A stretch of 64,000 bases of DNA from Salinimicrobium xinjiangense DSM 19287 (lineage in GTDB: Bacteria > Bacteroidota > Bacteroidia > Flavobacteriales > Flavobacteriaceae). How positions within the stretch are numbered: position 1 is the stretch's first letter; each line of letters opens with the position of its first letter. The stretch lies in NCBI RefSeq assembly GCF_000423585.1, contig NZ_AUIG01000008.1, positions 152,453-216,452 of the forward strand, read 5' to 3'. Below the pieces are notes generated by a model. It worked only from the letters and a program-made list of their open reading frames with translations, made no database searches and was not told the DNA's origin. Positions 9,548-18,982 of this stretch are shown here, piece after piece. The position numbers and the translations under genes were made by a program.

Positions 9548-9570
9548 CGCATCTAAACTAACCAACCATA

Positions 9571-11124
9571 TTATCTCCAGCGTGGGTCACCCACATTATT
9601 ATCAATTAATGTTTGATTTGTAATTGTGAAATCTCCAGTTGATGGATCCACAAAACCAGGGTCCAGGGTGGTGTAATTGCTATTGTCAAAAATATATTGG
9701 GATGAATCATAGAATCCCGGTGCGTTGAAATAATTATTATTACTAAAAGTCGGGGATTCATCTATTCCCTCTCTATCTGCATAACCTTCAGAAGCTGTAT
9801 TAACTATCAGCGTATTCCTCACTGTTACATCATTTGACACAAACCGAACATATAGCAGTCTTCTGCTGTCATTATCGGCAACGGCATACAGGGTATTACT
9901 ATCTATAAGAATGTTGGAAGTTAATCCGGTATCATTGGAGGTGCCACTGGCATCCATTCTTATAAAGTCTCTTCCCGGAGCAACATTATAGAAAGTATTA
10001 TTTACCAGATTTATGTTAAGCACGTCGGAATTTCGAAAATCTATGAAATCCCCTCCTGATGTATAGATGTTGTAGACAATGCTGTTTTCCACGGTCAAGG
10101 TCTGTAGAATGGCATCTGTCTCATTACCTGCAATGAATGAACGTGAATAATCATGGATATTACTACCACTAATCAAGAGAGAGTTATAATTTCCGGGGGC
10201 CGTATATCTTACAACATCCTGAAGTTCTGATGATCCTTCACCCATTCCCATAAGTTCAAGATCAATTAATGCCACATCCTCGGCTCCGGTTTCGATTTCA
10301 AAATTCAACTGTAGCAGGGGTTTATCGAAACTCCTTAGTCCGCGAATAGTCAAAGACTTATTAAGGGTTACGGTTCCTGTTTGAGAAGTATAGTCACCGG
10401 GTTCAAGAACCAGGATATCACCTGCGCTGGCATCTGCAATCATTTGAAACAAGTCATCTTCAGAAGTTACCAATATTCCTGTACCAATATCAATCCCGGT
10501 AGTAAATGTCTTGACACCTCTTGTACGACTATCGTTAAGGAGAAGTGCGGTATATTCAGTTTCCGCCGTAAGACCGGTGATCGTCGCCATTCCGCTAGCT
10601 TTTTCCTCAGGAGAAATGGTGTAAGTGATATCCCCCGGACTTAACAATATTTCAGTTACCTCGCTTCCGGGAACCCATCTCAGGGTAACCTCTTTGGCTT
10701 TAATGTCTCCATCTACTCCTTCTAAAAAGATTTGTTCGGTCAAAGTTTCCGCAGTAGTGGTTGCCCAGGAAGAATCGTCCAAACCTCTAACGCTAATCGC
10801 TTTTACTCTAATAGAGTAAAAAGTTTCACTTTCCAAAGGCACCAATACCGGCAGCTCATTCGGAGCGACTTCTAAAGTCTTAACGATATTGTCAAAATCC
10901 GGTCCATCCGCAAACTCAACAATATAGCTATTGGCGTTTTCGTCAACCGTCCAGTTTAACTCAACATTTACCTGATTTCTTACGAAGGCTCTAAGGTTCA
11001 CTGGTGCAAATTCCCGGCTTACGGGCAGCTCTTCGATCAGCTCTTTATCATAGTCGCAGGCTGTAACAGTAACTGCCATGAGAAAGACTATTAGTAAACT
11101 TTTAAAGATATCTCTTACTTTCAT
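9571..11124 (-). CDS. DUF4957/DUF5123-type surface lipoprotein in SusE position
   Basis: A 517-aa lipoprotein (Cys23). Residues about 40-215 are two fibronectin-III-like domains. Residues about 220-517 form a repetitive beta-helix with no lyase catalytic signature, ending in the DPGFVDPSTGDFTI pattern that I associate with the DUF4957/DUF5123 proteins found beside SusCD in pectin loci. By position (directly after susD, 31-bp gap) it is probably the surface glycan-binding protein of the transport complex, presenting polygalacturonate fragments. Binding is inferred, not seen. A terminator follows at once, so it closes the transport transcript. Confidence 0.75.
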   Translation of the reverse strand: MKVRDIFKSLLIVFLMAVTVTACDYDKELIEELPVSREFAPVNLRAFVRNQVNVELNWTVDENANSYIVEFADGPDFDNIVKTLEVAPNELPVLVPLESETFYSIRVKAISVRGLDDSSWATTTAETLTEQIFLEGVDGDIKAKEVTLRWVPGSEVTEILLSPGDITYTISPEEKASGMATITGLTAETEYTALLLNDSRTRGVKTFTTGIDIGTGILVTSEDDLFQMIADASAGDILVLEPGDYTSQTGTVTLNKSLTIRGLRSFDKPLLQLNFEIETGAEDVALIDLELMGMGEGSSELQDVVRYTAPGNYNSLLISGSNIHDYSRSFIAGNETDAILQTLTVENSIVYNIYTSGGDFIDFRNSDVLNINLVNNTFYNVAPGRDFIRMDASGTSNDTGLTSNILIDSNTLYAVADNDSRRLLYVRFVSNDVTVRNTLIVNTASEGYADREGIDESPTFSNNNYFNAPGFYDSSQYIFDNSNYTTLDPGFVDPSTGDFTITNQTLIDNNVGDPRWR

Positions 11125-11155
11125 AACTTATAAATTAGTTCTGTTTAGTTAGGTT

Positions 11156-12949
11156 CTAGTAACCGTAATCATTTACTAACTGACCATTACTGGCATCTAT
11201 GAAAACCTGCCAAATAGGCCAAAACTGTTTTGTATCCGGATCAACGCCCGGTTTGTACAGCGTATTCCGGATGTCATCCAGTGGCTGATCCCATGGGTGT
11301 GCAGAATATTCGGGTCCGGGATTGCCGGTTTCCCCTCTATTTAAACCGTAGATATCAAGGGTGTAACCATCATCTTCATACTTGTAGTAGAGAGTTGTGG
11401 GTACGTTTGCATAATCTCCGGTTCTGTTCTCAAGATTTTCCAGCTCTTGTTTTTCTTCGTTAAGTTTTTCACTAAGAAGATTCCAACGGATCAGATCCAT
11501 TTTCCTATCCATCTCGCCTGTAAACTCATATTTATATTCTTCTACAATAGCGTCGAACATTGCTGCTTTAGAGCCAAGGGCATCAACATACGCATCTACT
11601 TTTTCGGCATGAAGTTCTGATGGAAATGCTCTGCGACGAATTTCCTTCAAATACGGAGCTGCTGCTCCCGGACCTTCCAGTTCATTAGCTGCTTCAGCAG
11701 CAGTTAAAAGGATTTCGGCATATCTCATATAAATAAGATTGACGCCATCATCGTTTGTAGAAGTTACATAACGATCCATCCATTCGTAGCGGTATTTTCC
11801 AAAATACCACATATCAATACCTGTTAGTTCCTGCTGAGCGATACCATCTACAGCAGTACCCCATTGATAAGGCACAGCGGTAACGTCTCTTCTGGTATCA
11901 TCTTCATCAAAGTCATACCATACCGTAGGGGTTGGACCAGCAGTACCACCTCTTGGCTGCCCTGTCCACTGATCTACACTACGGTGGCGAACAGCAAATG
12001 AAAATAACACTCTACCTCGTCCGTCAGCAAATGGAATTTCCCAAAGGGATTCACCCCCTGCATTGGTGTCTTCGCTGTTATATTTCTTCCAGAAACCTTC
12101 AAAAGAAGGCTCCAGATGAGCTCTACCACTGTTGATAACCGAGCGGCTTTCTTCAAGTGCTAAACGATACATCTTCTCAACAGAAAGATCTGGATCATTA
12201 CTTCTTCTAACTCCGTCAGGATACTGTTGATAGCCACTGGCAACCAGAGCAAGTCTCGCTCTTAGACCCTTCACAAAGGCTTTATTGATTCGTTCAACGG
12301 AAGAAGTAGCGGCGGTTTCGTTAGGCCAGGCCACCAAGGTAGATGCTTCTCCTAAATCTGCGATAAGTTTTTTGTAAATGGTATCCCTGCTAGTTTTTGG
12401 CAAATACAGAGTTTCACTCGTAATAGGTTCAAAACGTGCCGGAACATCTCCCCAGGCCTTCATAAGATCGGCATAATAAACAGCTCTATAAGTAAGTGCT
12501 GCTCCTAATAGTTGTCCGAATTCAGTCCCAGGTTCGGGATTACCAAAATTTCTTAATCCCCGTATAACTATATTCGCCCGTTCAATACCCTGATACATCA
12601 TTGCCCAGGCATTGTTATCGGTATTCATTCTGGAGTTATTAGGCTTGGCATCATAATACACAAGGTCTGCATCAGAACCTTCCTGCCTCGCACTATAATT
12701 GTACTCTACATCTGTATTAAATCCATAATAGGGAATAAATCGACCTCTATAAGAATTCGTCTGCCCCATAGGTTCCAGTATACCATCTACAGCTCCTTTA
12801 GCCAGATCAACCGTTGAAAAGATAACAGATTCGTCCAAAGTTGACTTTGCCGGAGCTTCTAAAAAATCGCTGTCCAGGAAATCTTCCTCACAGGAGACTA
12901 TCAGGCCTGATATTAAAAGCGCCGAAAAGATTTTTATAAAATTTTTCAT
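11156..12949 (-). CDS. SusD/RagB-like outer-membrane glycan-binding lipoprotein
   Basis: A 597-aa protein with a lipoprotein signal (Cys20, then EEDFLD). The N-terminal part has the SusD-like helical TPR arrangement (NNAWAMMYQGIERANIVIRGL and ALTYRAVYYADLMKAWGDVPA), and the C-terminal part the usual RLAEILL-type segment (YMRYAEILLTAAEAAN). SusD proteins sit as a lid over the SusC channel at the cell surface and capture oligosaccharides. The gene follows susC with 12 bp between them. Size is normal for the family. Confidence 0.95.
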   Translation of the reverse strand: MKNFIKIFSALLISGLIVSCEEDFLDSDFLEAPAKSTLDESVIFSTVDLAKGAVDGILEPMGQTNSYRGRFIPYYGFNTDVEYNYSARQEGSDADLVYYDAKPNNSRMNTDNNAWAMMYQGIERANIVIRGLRNFGNPEPGTEFGQLLGAALTYRAVYYADLMKAWGDVPARFEPITSETLYLPKTSRDTIYKKLIADLGEASTLVAWPNETAATSSVERINKAFVKGLRARLALVASGYQQYPDGVRRSNDPDLSVEKMYRLALEESRSVINSGRAHLEPSFEGFWKKYNSEDTNAGGESLWEIPFADGRGRVLFSFAVRHRSVDQWTGQPRGGTAGPTPTVWYDFDEDDTRRDVTAVPYQWGTAVDGIAQQELTGIDMWYFGKYRYEWMDRYVTSTNDDGVNLIYMRYAEILLTAAEAANELEGPGAAAPYLKEIRRRAFPSELHAEKVDAYVDALGSKAAMFDAIVEEYKYEFTGEMDRKMDLIRWNLLSEKLNEEKQELENLENRTGDYANVPTTLYYKYEDDGYTLDIYGLNRGETGNPGPEYSAHPWDQPLDDIRNTLYKPGVDPDTKQFWPIWQVFIDASNGQLVNDYGY

Positions 12950-12961
12950 TTTTTCTAATTT

Positions 12962-15900
12962 TTAAAAATTAAGGTTTAAACCAAATACCACCTGTCTACT
13001 TCTGGGAAATGGTGAATAATCTACTCCCGGAGTAAGAGGTGTCTTCCTCCTGGTAGAAACTTCTGGATCAAGACCGGAATAATTAGTAAGAACAAAAACA
13101 TTATTTGCAGTTGCGTATAATCTTAGTTTAGAGATATTCGCTCTTGACATAAGTTCCTGAGGCAGAGTATAACCCAGGGTTATGGTGTTAAGTCTGAGAA
13201 ACGAACCGTCTTCTACCGCCCAATCACTAAATACGTAGCTCCGCATATAAGGAGACCACATTGTAGTATTAGCATTTGCAGCTGCAAGTTGTTCGGGATC
13301 GGTAATAAGCTGACCAGTCTCCGGATTAAGGTTCGTCCATCTTATACCGTCAGCCATATCTGCACTTAGGTTTCTATATCTACTATTTTGGTTAGCTGTC
13401 GTAAATTGAACTTTATTGGCATTATATACGTCATTCCCAACACTATAGTTAAAGGCTGCTGAAAAGTCAAATCCGTACGCATAGGCATTCAGCACAAAAC
13501 CACCTGTAAAATCAGGATTGGCATCTCCAATAATCGTATTATCATTTACATCAACAACACCATCTCCATTAATATCCTTTAATTTCAGCATACCTGGCAT
13601 TACACTACCTACTATGTCACTGGCATCTACAACATCAGGTTTAAGTATGTAGGTATTAGTTGCGGCATCAAAATCAAAATCAGATACTTCATAGCGCCCA
13701 TCATTTTTATAGCCGTACATTGTTCCTACCGGATGTCCTGTCCAAACTGCATAATCACTACCAATCTCCGAGGAAGCCCATCCTGAATATTCCTGATAAT
13801 CCTCTAATGTTCCCAAGGAGTTAATTTTGTTTCTGTTGGCCGACGTATTAACAGAGAAACTCAGGCCATAATCTTCCTTCGTAATAGGATTGAAATTTAA
13901 GGAAGCCTCTACACCAGTATTCTGTATTTCCCCCAGGTTCCTATATTGATATTCATAACCTGAACCAGGGGTACGAAAGGCGAGTAAAAGATCTGTAGTA
14001 AGATTTTTATATGCTTCTACACTTCCAATTACCGCTCCATTTAATACTTCAAAATCTAGTCCCACGTTCTGAGTTACGGTAGTCTCCCATTTTAGATCGG
14101 GATTAGCTAGCACCCTTGAAGCAGCCCAATAGGTTGGAATTTCATTTAAATAAGTGGTGGTGTTTGATTGAAAACTTTGAACTGTTTGTCCGGAAGGAAT
14201 ATTGTTATTTCCGGCTTCACCATAACTAAATCTTACCTTAAGAGCATCAAGCCAATCTACATCATTCAGAAAATTTTCTTCTTTTAATTTCCATGCTACC
14301 GCTGCAGAAGGAAAATATCCCCAACGGTTGTCACCCAAAAATTTACTTGAACCATCGGCCCGGTAAGTCGCTGTAAATAAATATTTATTCTGGAATTCGT
14401 AATTAACACGACCAAAAAAAGATAATAACTTATCATCCGGACTATAGAAATTATCTACGGTTTGTGGAGTTCCCTGTGTAGTAAGTTTTATCGTAGTTGG
14501 AAAATCGAAATCTCTTGGAAATCCCTGTATCTCGGCAGTTTCCTGATTGTTTTCAGTAACGATCATCTCCTGCCCCAACAGCAACTTCAGACCATGATCT
14601 TCATTTAAGTACTTTTTAAAGTCAAGATTTAAAGTATTAGCGTTCCTAAAGCTTTCGCGCTTTCTATCTCTATAAACGAGAGAAGGCAAGCCTTGATTAA
14701 CTGCTGAAGGCCTGTTGCTGGAATAATATGTTGAACGACCATAATACCGGTAATCCTGGTCTGTACGATAATCTAAACCATAATCAGATTGAAATCTTAG
14801 ATTATCCAGTATATCCCAGCCAAAGCTTCCCAGCATATTGAAATTCTTTCTAAGCTGAAGTCTTTGATTATCATCTGTAGCCACAAAAGGATTAACCAGG
14901 TAACCGGTTAAAGCCTCGTCTGTATTCGTAGTAGTAAGCCCCGAAATGGGAATTGGAGAGTACTGTACACTATATTTCAAACGGGAATCGGCAGAAGAGA
15001 CCTCATTTTGCTCATTGGCACCACCACCATTAATTTCAGTGTCCGAATAGCGAACAGTAAAAGATAGATCTACCTTTTCACCAGCCTCACTCCTGAGTGC
15101 TAAAGAAAGATTGTCTCTTTTAAAATCAGAACCCACCATAATAGTGTTTACGTCGTAGCGTGCATAATTAAAGTTAAAGTTCGCTTTTTCAGAACCTCCT
15201 CTAATTGCCAGGTCATGACTTTGCACTTCTCCCATCTTACCATATATCTGTCTTTGCCAGTCATTACCCTCTATACCACTGTATTGATCATAATCCTGCC
15301 ATAATCCAAAATATTGCTCATAAGAATCCAAATTTTCAGGATCCCTAAGCAGGGCATATTCATATTGCCATTTTACGTAATCCTCAGGCGATAGAACATC
15401 AATGGTGTTAGCAATTTTCTGAAACCCATAAAAGGAATTGATATTCACACTTATTTTACCGGCAACTCCATCTTTAGTAGTAATGATAATAACACCATTT
15501 GCTCCTCTTGAACCGTAAATGGCAGTAGAGGAAGCGTCTTTAAGCACCGAAATACTCGAAATATCTGTAGGGCTAATATCACTCATACTACTAACGGGAA
15601 AACCGTCGACAATAATTAAAGGGGAGCTATCCTGAGTCAATGAACCGTTTCCACGAATCCGAATATTAATTTCAGCATCAGGCGAACCCTCTGTAGCCAT
15701 TACCTGTACCCCGGCGAGTCTCCCAGTTAAAGCATCTGCGACGCTGGCTTTTGCCTGCTCCTGTATGTCACTTCCAGATATTGAAACCACAGATCCTGTT
15801 AAATCAGATCTTCTCGCAGTACCATAACCCACAACAACAACCTCATCAAGTGCATTGGAATCAAGCTCGAGCACCGCATCAATGGTGCTTCTTCCATTTA

Positions 15901-16183
15901 CTTCCACTTCAAGTGGTGCGAATCCAACATAACTAAATACCAATACAGTATTTTGGCTGGAAACTTCAATAGAAAACTCCCCATCAAAATTGGTCATTGT
16001 TCCATTCGTAGTTCCCTTTTCCAGAATGTTCACACCGGGGAGAGGCTCCCGGGTTTGTGAGTCGACTACCGTACCGCTTACAGTAAATTCATCCTGAGCC
16101 CGAGCGTCGACCCCAAGCAGAAGGAGAAAACCACAGAACAAAAGAAACTCCCTGGGGAAAAGGTCAAATAATTTCATTCTCAT
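12962..16183 (-). CDS. SusC/RagA-like TonB-dependent outer-membrane transporter
   Basis: A 1073-aa protein. It has a signal peptide (cut after about residue 29), a carboxypeptidase-regulatory-like domain (EFTVSGTVVDSQTREPLPGVNI, about 32-110), the SusC signature LDEVVVVGYGT, a plug with ADALTGRLAGVQV and SSTAIYGSRGANGVIIITTK, and a 22-strand-type barrel ending in aromatic-rich VVFGLNLNF. It imports oligogalacturonides across the outer membrane with energy from TonB. The start is either Met1 (16183) or Met3 (16177). It is the first gene of the pectin locus transcript and has a leader of about 245 nt from the predicted start site. Confidence 0.95.
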   Translation of the reverse strand: MRMKLFDLFPREFLLFCGFLLLLGVDARAQDEFTVSGTVVDSQTREPLPGVNILEKGTTNGTMTNFDGEFSIEVSSQNTVLVFSYVGFAPLEVEVNGRSTIDAVLELDSNALDEVVVVGYGTARRSDLTGSVVSISGSDIQEQAKASVADALTGRLAGVQVMATEGSPDAEINIRIRGNGSLTQDSSPLIIVDGFPVSSMSDISPTDISSISVLKDASSTAIYGSRGANGVIIITTKDGVAGKISVNINSFYGFQKIANTIDVLSPEDYVKWQYEYALLRDPENLDSYEQYFGLWQDYDQYSGIEGNDWQRQIYGKMGEVQSHDLAIRGGSEKANFNFNYARYDVNTIMVGSDFKRDNLSLALRSEAGEKVDLSFTVRYSDTEINGGGANEQNEVSSADSRLKYSVQYSPIPISGLTTTNTDEALTGYLVNPFVATDDNQRLQLRKNFNMLGSFGWDILDNLRFQSDYGLDYRTDQDYRYYGRSTYYSSNRPSAVNQGLPSLVYRDRKRESFRNANTLNLDFKKYLNEDHGLKLLLGQEMIVTENNQETAEIQGFPRDFDFPTTIKLTTQGTPQTVDNFYSPDDKLLSFFGRVNYEFQNKYLFTATYRADGSSKFLGDNRWGYFPSAAVAWKLKEENFLNDVDWLDALKVRFSYGEAGNNNIPSGQTVQSFQSNTTTYLNEIPTYWAASRVLANPDLKWETTVTQNVGLDFEVLNGAVIGSVEAYKNLTTDLLLAFRTPGSGYEYQYRNLGEIQNTGVEASLNFNPITKEDYGLSFSVNTSANRNKINSLGTLEDYQEYSGWASSEIGSDYAVWTGHPVGTMYGYKNDGRYEVSDFDFDAATNTYILKPDVVDASDIVGSVMPGMLKLKDINGDGVVDVNDNTIIGDANPDFTGGFVLNAYAYGFDFSAAFNYSVGNDVYNANKVQFTTANQNSRYRNLSADMADGIRWTNLNPETGQLITDPEQLAAANANTTMWSPYMRSYVFSDWAVEDGSFLRLNTITLGYTLPQELMSRANISKLRLYATANNVFVLTNYSGLDPEVSTRRKTPLTPGVDYSPFPRSRQVVFGLNLNF

Positions 16184-16418
16184 AATTGAAAGTAAATTAG
16201 AAATTTTAATAACTCTTATTTAAGCCGGCTAACCCGGCGTTTCAAAAAATTAAAAAGAAAGAACAAAAACTAAATCGTTTTCGTAAAATCCATTATTAGA
16301 AGCGGTTCTGCTCAAAAATTCTTCGCAAGAAACCGACTGATCTATCGATTAAATAATGAGTCCTGGCTTATTTTCAGAAAAAAGAAAATTAACAAGTAAA
16401 AAAGACTCTTTTTGACAA

Positions 16419-16432
16419 TGTAATCGATTACA
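16419..16432. promoter_or_regulatory. LacI-family operator, perfect palindrome, at susC start site
   Basis: TGTAATCGATTACA is a perfect 14-bp palindrome. It directly abuts the -7 element (16433-16440), so the transcription start would fall inside it. The central CG and AT-rich arms fit LacI-family sites. No LacI gene is in the window, so the regulator must act in trans. Confidence 0.7.
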
Positions 16433-16463
16433 CAAACCTAGATAAAAGAATCGATAAAACAAA
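16433..16463 (-). promoter_or_regulatory. Predicted susC promoter (flavobacterial -33/-7)
   Basis: On the minus strand, TTTG (16463-16460), a 19-bp spacer and TAGGTTTG (16440-16433) match the Bacteroidota consensus TTTG-N19-TAnnTTTG. Start of transcription is expected near 16426-16428, inside the palindromic operator. Confidence 0.65.
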
Positions 16464-16593
16464 TTTTACTATAAAAAAATTTAATATAATTTTAATACGA
16501 GAACTAATTTTTCCTTAAAATATCCTTCGGGAGATGATATGACATCCCGGAAATACCATAATATAAGTTCTCCATAGATATCCTATGATAAGT

Positions 16594-16607
16594 TGTAATC
16601 GATTACC
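16594..16607. promoter_or_regulatory. Second LacI-type operator copy
   Basis: TTGTAATCGATTACCC holds the same 12-bp palindromic core GTAATCGATTAC (16595-16606) as the operator at 16419. The centres are 175 bp apart, a distance compatible with DNA looping by a tetrameric regulator. Confidence 0.6.
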
Positions 16608-16677
16608 CACTTTGTATTATTTCTATAAAATTTTAAGTTCTTTGAAAATTTCCACTGAGCTCTAATCTGAAGTACAC

Positions 16678-16703
16678 ACTGATTATACTTAATGATAATC
16701 AGT
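16678..16703. promoter_or_regulatory. 26-bp dyad, possible operator
   Basis: ACTGATTAT and ATAATCAGT are perfect 9-bp inverted arms around 8 bp. The right half (AATGATAATCAGTAT) also resembles a Fur box. Which regulator uses it, and for which of the two divergent genes, is unknown. Confidence 0.35.
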
Positions 16704-16967
16704 ATGTTACAGTTTATTAATCCAGAATCATGACCTGCCCTTTAGACATAATTATTTCAGGCATATTTTCTATTAAAAATTTCAGAATTATGGCAAGAGC
16801 AAAATGATATAATAGCAGACATTTCCAATATCCTTCTAACTCCTTTGAACATTGAATATTTAGCCGTTTTTTCAGATTATAATGGCATCTTTAACGTATA
16901 TAATTATTGAAGATTTTCAGAGCAAAAAAGCAGAAAATCCTTATCTTTTCACGCAAATTTTATTAAA

Positions 16968-17858
16968 ATGAATATTCCCTCACCTCTCTTTATCACCATA
17001 GTACTTTTTAGCTTTTCAGGAAGAGCACAAAACACAGCTTTAAGTTCTGAAAACGCTCAACTGCAGCTCGTTTCGGACGGATTTGAGTTCACTGAAGGTC
17101 CTGCGGCCGACGCTGAAGGCAATATCTATTTCACCGATCAGCCGAACAACCGCATCCACAAATGGTCTGTTGACAGTAATGAAGTATCAGTTTATATGGA
17201 AGAAGCAGGTCGGGCTAACGGTCTTTTCCTGGATGCAGAAGGTAATCTCTATGCCGCTGCCGATAAACATGGGGAGATCTGGATGATAAATCCTAAAAAG
17301 GAGGTGACAGTTTTGTTGGATAAATTTCGCGGACAAAGATTCAATGGTCCCAATGACTTATGGATCGCTCCCGATAGCGGCATCTTTTTCACAGATCCTT
17401 TCTATAAGCGGCCTTACTGGAATCACAGTGCCCAACCTATTAAAGAGCAGCGGGTATATTACCTTACTCCGAACCGAAAAGGACTTTTTATCGCTGCCAA
17501 AGAATTGGTAAAACCAAACGGAATAATTGGAACTCCCGATGGTAAGATCTTATACGTTGCCGATATCGAGGACAATAAAACCTGGCAATACGAAATTGGG
17601 AAGGACGGAAAACTGGAGAATAGAAAATTATTTACTGGAATGGGATCTGATGGAATGACCATGGATGAGCAGGGAAACCTGTATCTCACGGGCGACGGAG
17701 TTACGGTGTTTAATAAGGAAGGAGAAAAGATCCTTCATATTCCTGTAGATAAGGATTGGACTGCAAATGTGACTTTTGGAGGAAAGGGTAAAAAAACATT
17801 ATTCATCACAGCAATGGATTCACTGTTTAGCTTTGAAATGAATGTTAAAGGGAATTAA
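16968..17858 (+). CDS. SMP-30/gluconolactonase-family exported protein
   Basis: A 296-aa protein with a signal peptide (to about residue 20) and a six-bladed beta-propeller of the SMP-30/gluconolactonase/LRE type: FTEGPAADAEGNIYFTDQPNNRI, RANGLFLDAEGNLYAA, FNGPNDLWIAPDSGIFFTDPFY, KPNGIIGTPDGKILYVAD and GSDGMTMDEQGNLYLT. These hold the usual metal ligands (Glu in the TEGP motif, Asn in FNGPND, Asp in GSDGM). The family hydrolyses sugar lactones in the periplasm. It is divergent from the pectin locus and may act on a uronate-derived lactone, but that link is contextual. A terminator follows at 17884. Confidence 0.85.
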   Translation: MNIPSPLFITIVLFSFSGRAQNTALSSENAQLQLVSDGFEFTEGPAADAEGNIYFTDQPNNRIHKWSVDSNEVSVYMEEAGRANGLFLDAEGNLYAAADKHGEIWMINPKKEVTVLLDKFRGQRFNGPNDLWIAPDSGIFFTDPFYKRPYWNHSAQPIKEQRVYYLTPNRKGLFIAAKELVKPNGIIGTPDGKILYVADIEDNKTWQYEIGKDGKLENRKLFTGMGSDGMTMDEQGNLYLTGDGVTVFNKEGEKILHIPVDKDWTANVTFGGKGKKTLFITAMDSLFSFEMNVKGN

Positions 17859-17883
17859 AATATGTACGCCTAATAAAATATAT

Positions 17884-17920
17884 CAGGGTTTAAAAATGTC
17901 ATTTTTGAACCCTGTTTAGT
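17884..17920 (+). terminator. Terminator after SMP-30 gene
   Basis: CAGGGTT (17884-17890) pairs with AACCCTG (17908-17914); the loop region AAAAATG-T-CATTTTT extends the stem. A T-rich tail follows. Confidence 0.7.
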
Positions 17921-18033
17921 TCTTTCTTTGTTGTCATAGAAAAACAAATCCTACTTAGATAATAAGGAAAAGGTTTAAAGGATCATGAAATTAAACCTAA
18001 TCGCAGTAATTTTCACTTTTCTGCAAACCCGAT

Positions 18034-18783
18034 ATGAAATATTGCACTATATTTTTATTTCTGCTTCTTAGCTGTAATCTTTTGGCTCAGGAACGGGTAC
18101 AGATTCGCGGGAAAATAGTGAAGAATGATACCCTTCTGGAAAATGTGCACGTCAGAAACATTTCTACAGGAAAATTTTCCCTTACTGGTGCCTCGGGTGA
18201 ATTTCAACTAACAATGGGTGTCGGCGACACCCTGCTCTTCACTCATGTAGGTATGCATGATCTTATTGCTTTTATTAAAAAAGAGGACCTGGAGCGCGAT
18301 CCATTGATTTTCAGGATGACTGAATCATCTATGGAACTTCGGGAGGTTTTGATTGATGAAACTTCAGAAATCAATGTTGTCACCCTTGGGATCATTCCGA
18401 AGAAAATCGAAAAGCTCTCCGTCAATGAAAGAAGATTGAGACAAGCCGGAGACTTTAAACCCAAACACCTGCTGGGAATAATAGGAGGAGGTGTTTCAAT
18501 AGATGCAATTTTAAATGCTATTAACGGCCGCACCAAAAAACTGAAGCGAAATATTTCCTACGAACAAAAAGAAAAGAACATCACCTTTCTGGAACTCCAC
18601 TATACAGCGTATATGAAGAAAGACATGGAACTTTCTGACCAGGAAATGCGTCTGCTAATTAATCATATCATTGAAGATGATGCTTTGCCCCGGCTTATTT
18701 CTCTAAAAAATGAAGCACGATTGAAGTTTTACCTTCAGGGAGAATGGATAAAATTACGGGAAGAATTGTTCTCGGATCAATAA
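18034..18783 (+). CDS. Exported carboxypeptidase-regulatory-like domain protein
   Basis: A 249-aa protein with a signal peptide (MKYCTIFLFLLLSCNLLAQ). Residues about 22-105 are a CarboxypepD_reg-like beta-sandwich (VQIRGKIVKNDTLLENVHVRNISTGKFSLTGASGEF, then GDTLLFTHVGM). The C-terminal 140 residues are charged and mostly helical, with no recognised catalytic motif. Such proteins are common and uncharacterised in flavobacteria; the domain is normally the N-terminal part of TonB-dependent receptors, but here no barrel follows. It is likely periplasmic. It is separated by about 200 bp from the fatty-acid operon and I see no functional link. Confidence 0.7.
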   Translation: MKYCTIFLFLLLSCNLLAQERVQIRGKIVKNDTLLENVHVRNISTGKFSLTGASGEFQLTMGVGDTLLFTHVGMHDLIAFIKKEDLERDPLIFRMTESSMELREVLIDETSEINVVTLGIIPKKIEKLSVNERRLRQAGDFKPKHLLGIIGGGVSIDAILNAINGRTKKLKRNISYEQKEKNITFLELHYTAYMKKDMELSDQEMRLLINHIIEDDALPRLISLKNEARLKFYLQGEWIKLREELFSDQ

Positions 18784-18938
18784 ATCTTCACAAATGCCAG
18801 CAGTCCGTAGCTCAATCATTTACACCTGTTAATTTTATTCACTAAATAATTGTTAAACTCTCCTGCGCCAGTATACTTTCTTGTGCTTTTCCAATAATTT
18901 TAAGAGAGTTGTCTTAGAGTCAGATTTTTTTTCTTTTA

Positions 18939-18975
18939 TTTGCTATGCGTGCATAATAAAATTTTCTTAACTTTG
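18939..18975 (+). promoter_or_regulatory. Predicted marR promoter with internal palindrome
   Basis: TTTG (18939-18942) and TAACTTTG (18968-18975) form a flavobacterial promoter with a rather long 25-bp spacer. The 12-bp palindrome TATGC-GT-GCATA (18944-18955) lies in the spacer, a good place for autorepression. The start would fall at about 18981, so the mRNA may be nearly leaderless (ATG at 18983). Confidence 0.45.
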
Positions 18976-18982
18976 AGATTCT

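Larger units (their letters stand above)
16184..16967. other. 784-bp regulatory region between divergent susC and SMP-30 genes
   Basis: AT-rich and non-coding. From left to right it holds a small GC hairpin in the susC leader (GCCGG 16224-16228 / CCGGC 16234-16238), a LacI-type operator (16419-16432), the susC promoter (16433-16463), a second operator (16594-16607) and a 26-bp dyad (16678-16703). I found no clear TAnnTTTG promoter for the plus-strand SMP-30 gene; TATCTTTT at 16942-16949 is a weak candidate. Confidence 0.7.
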
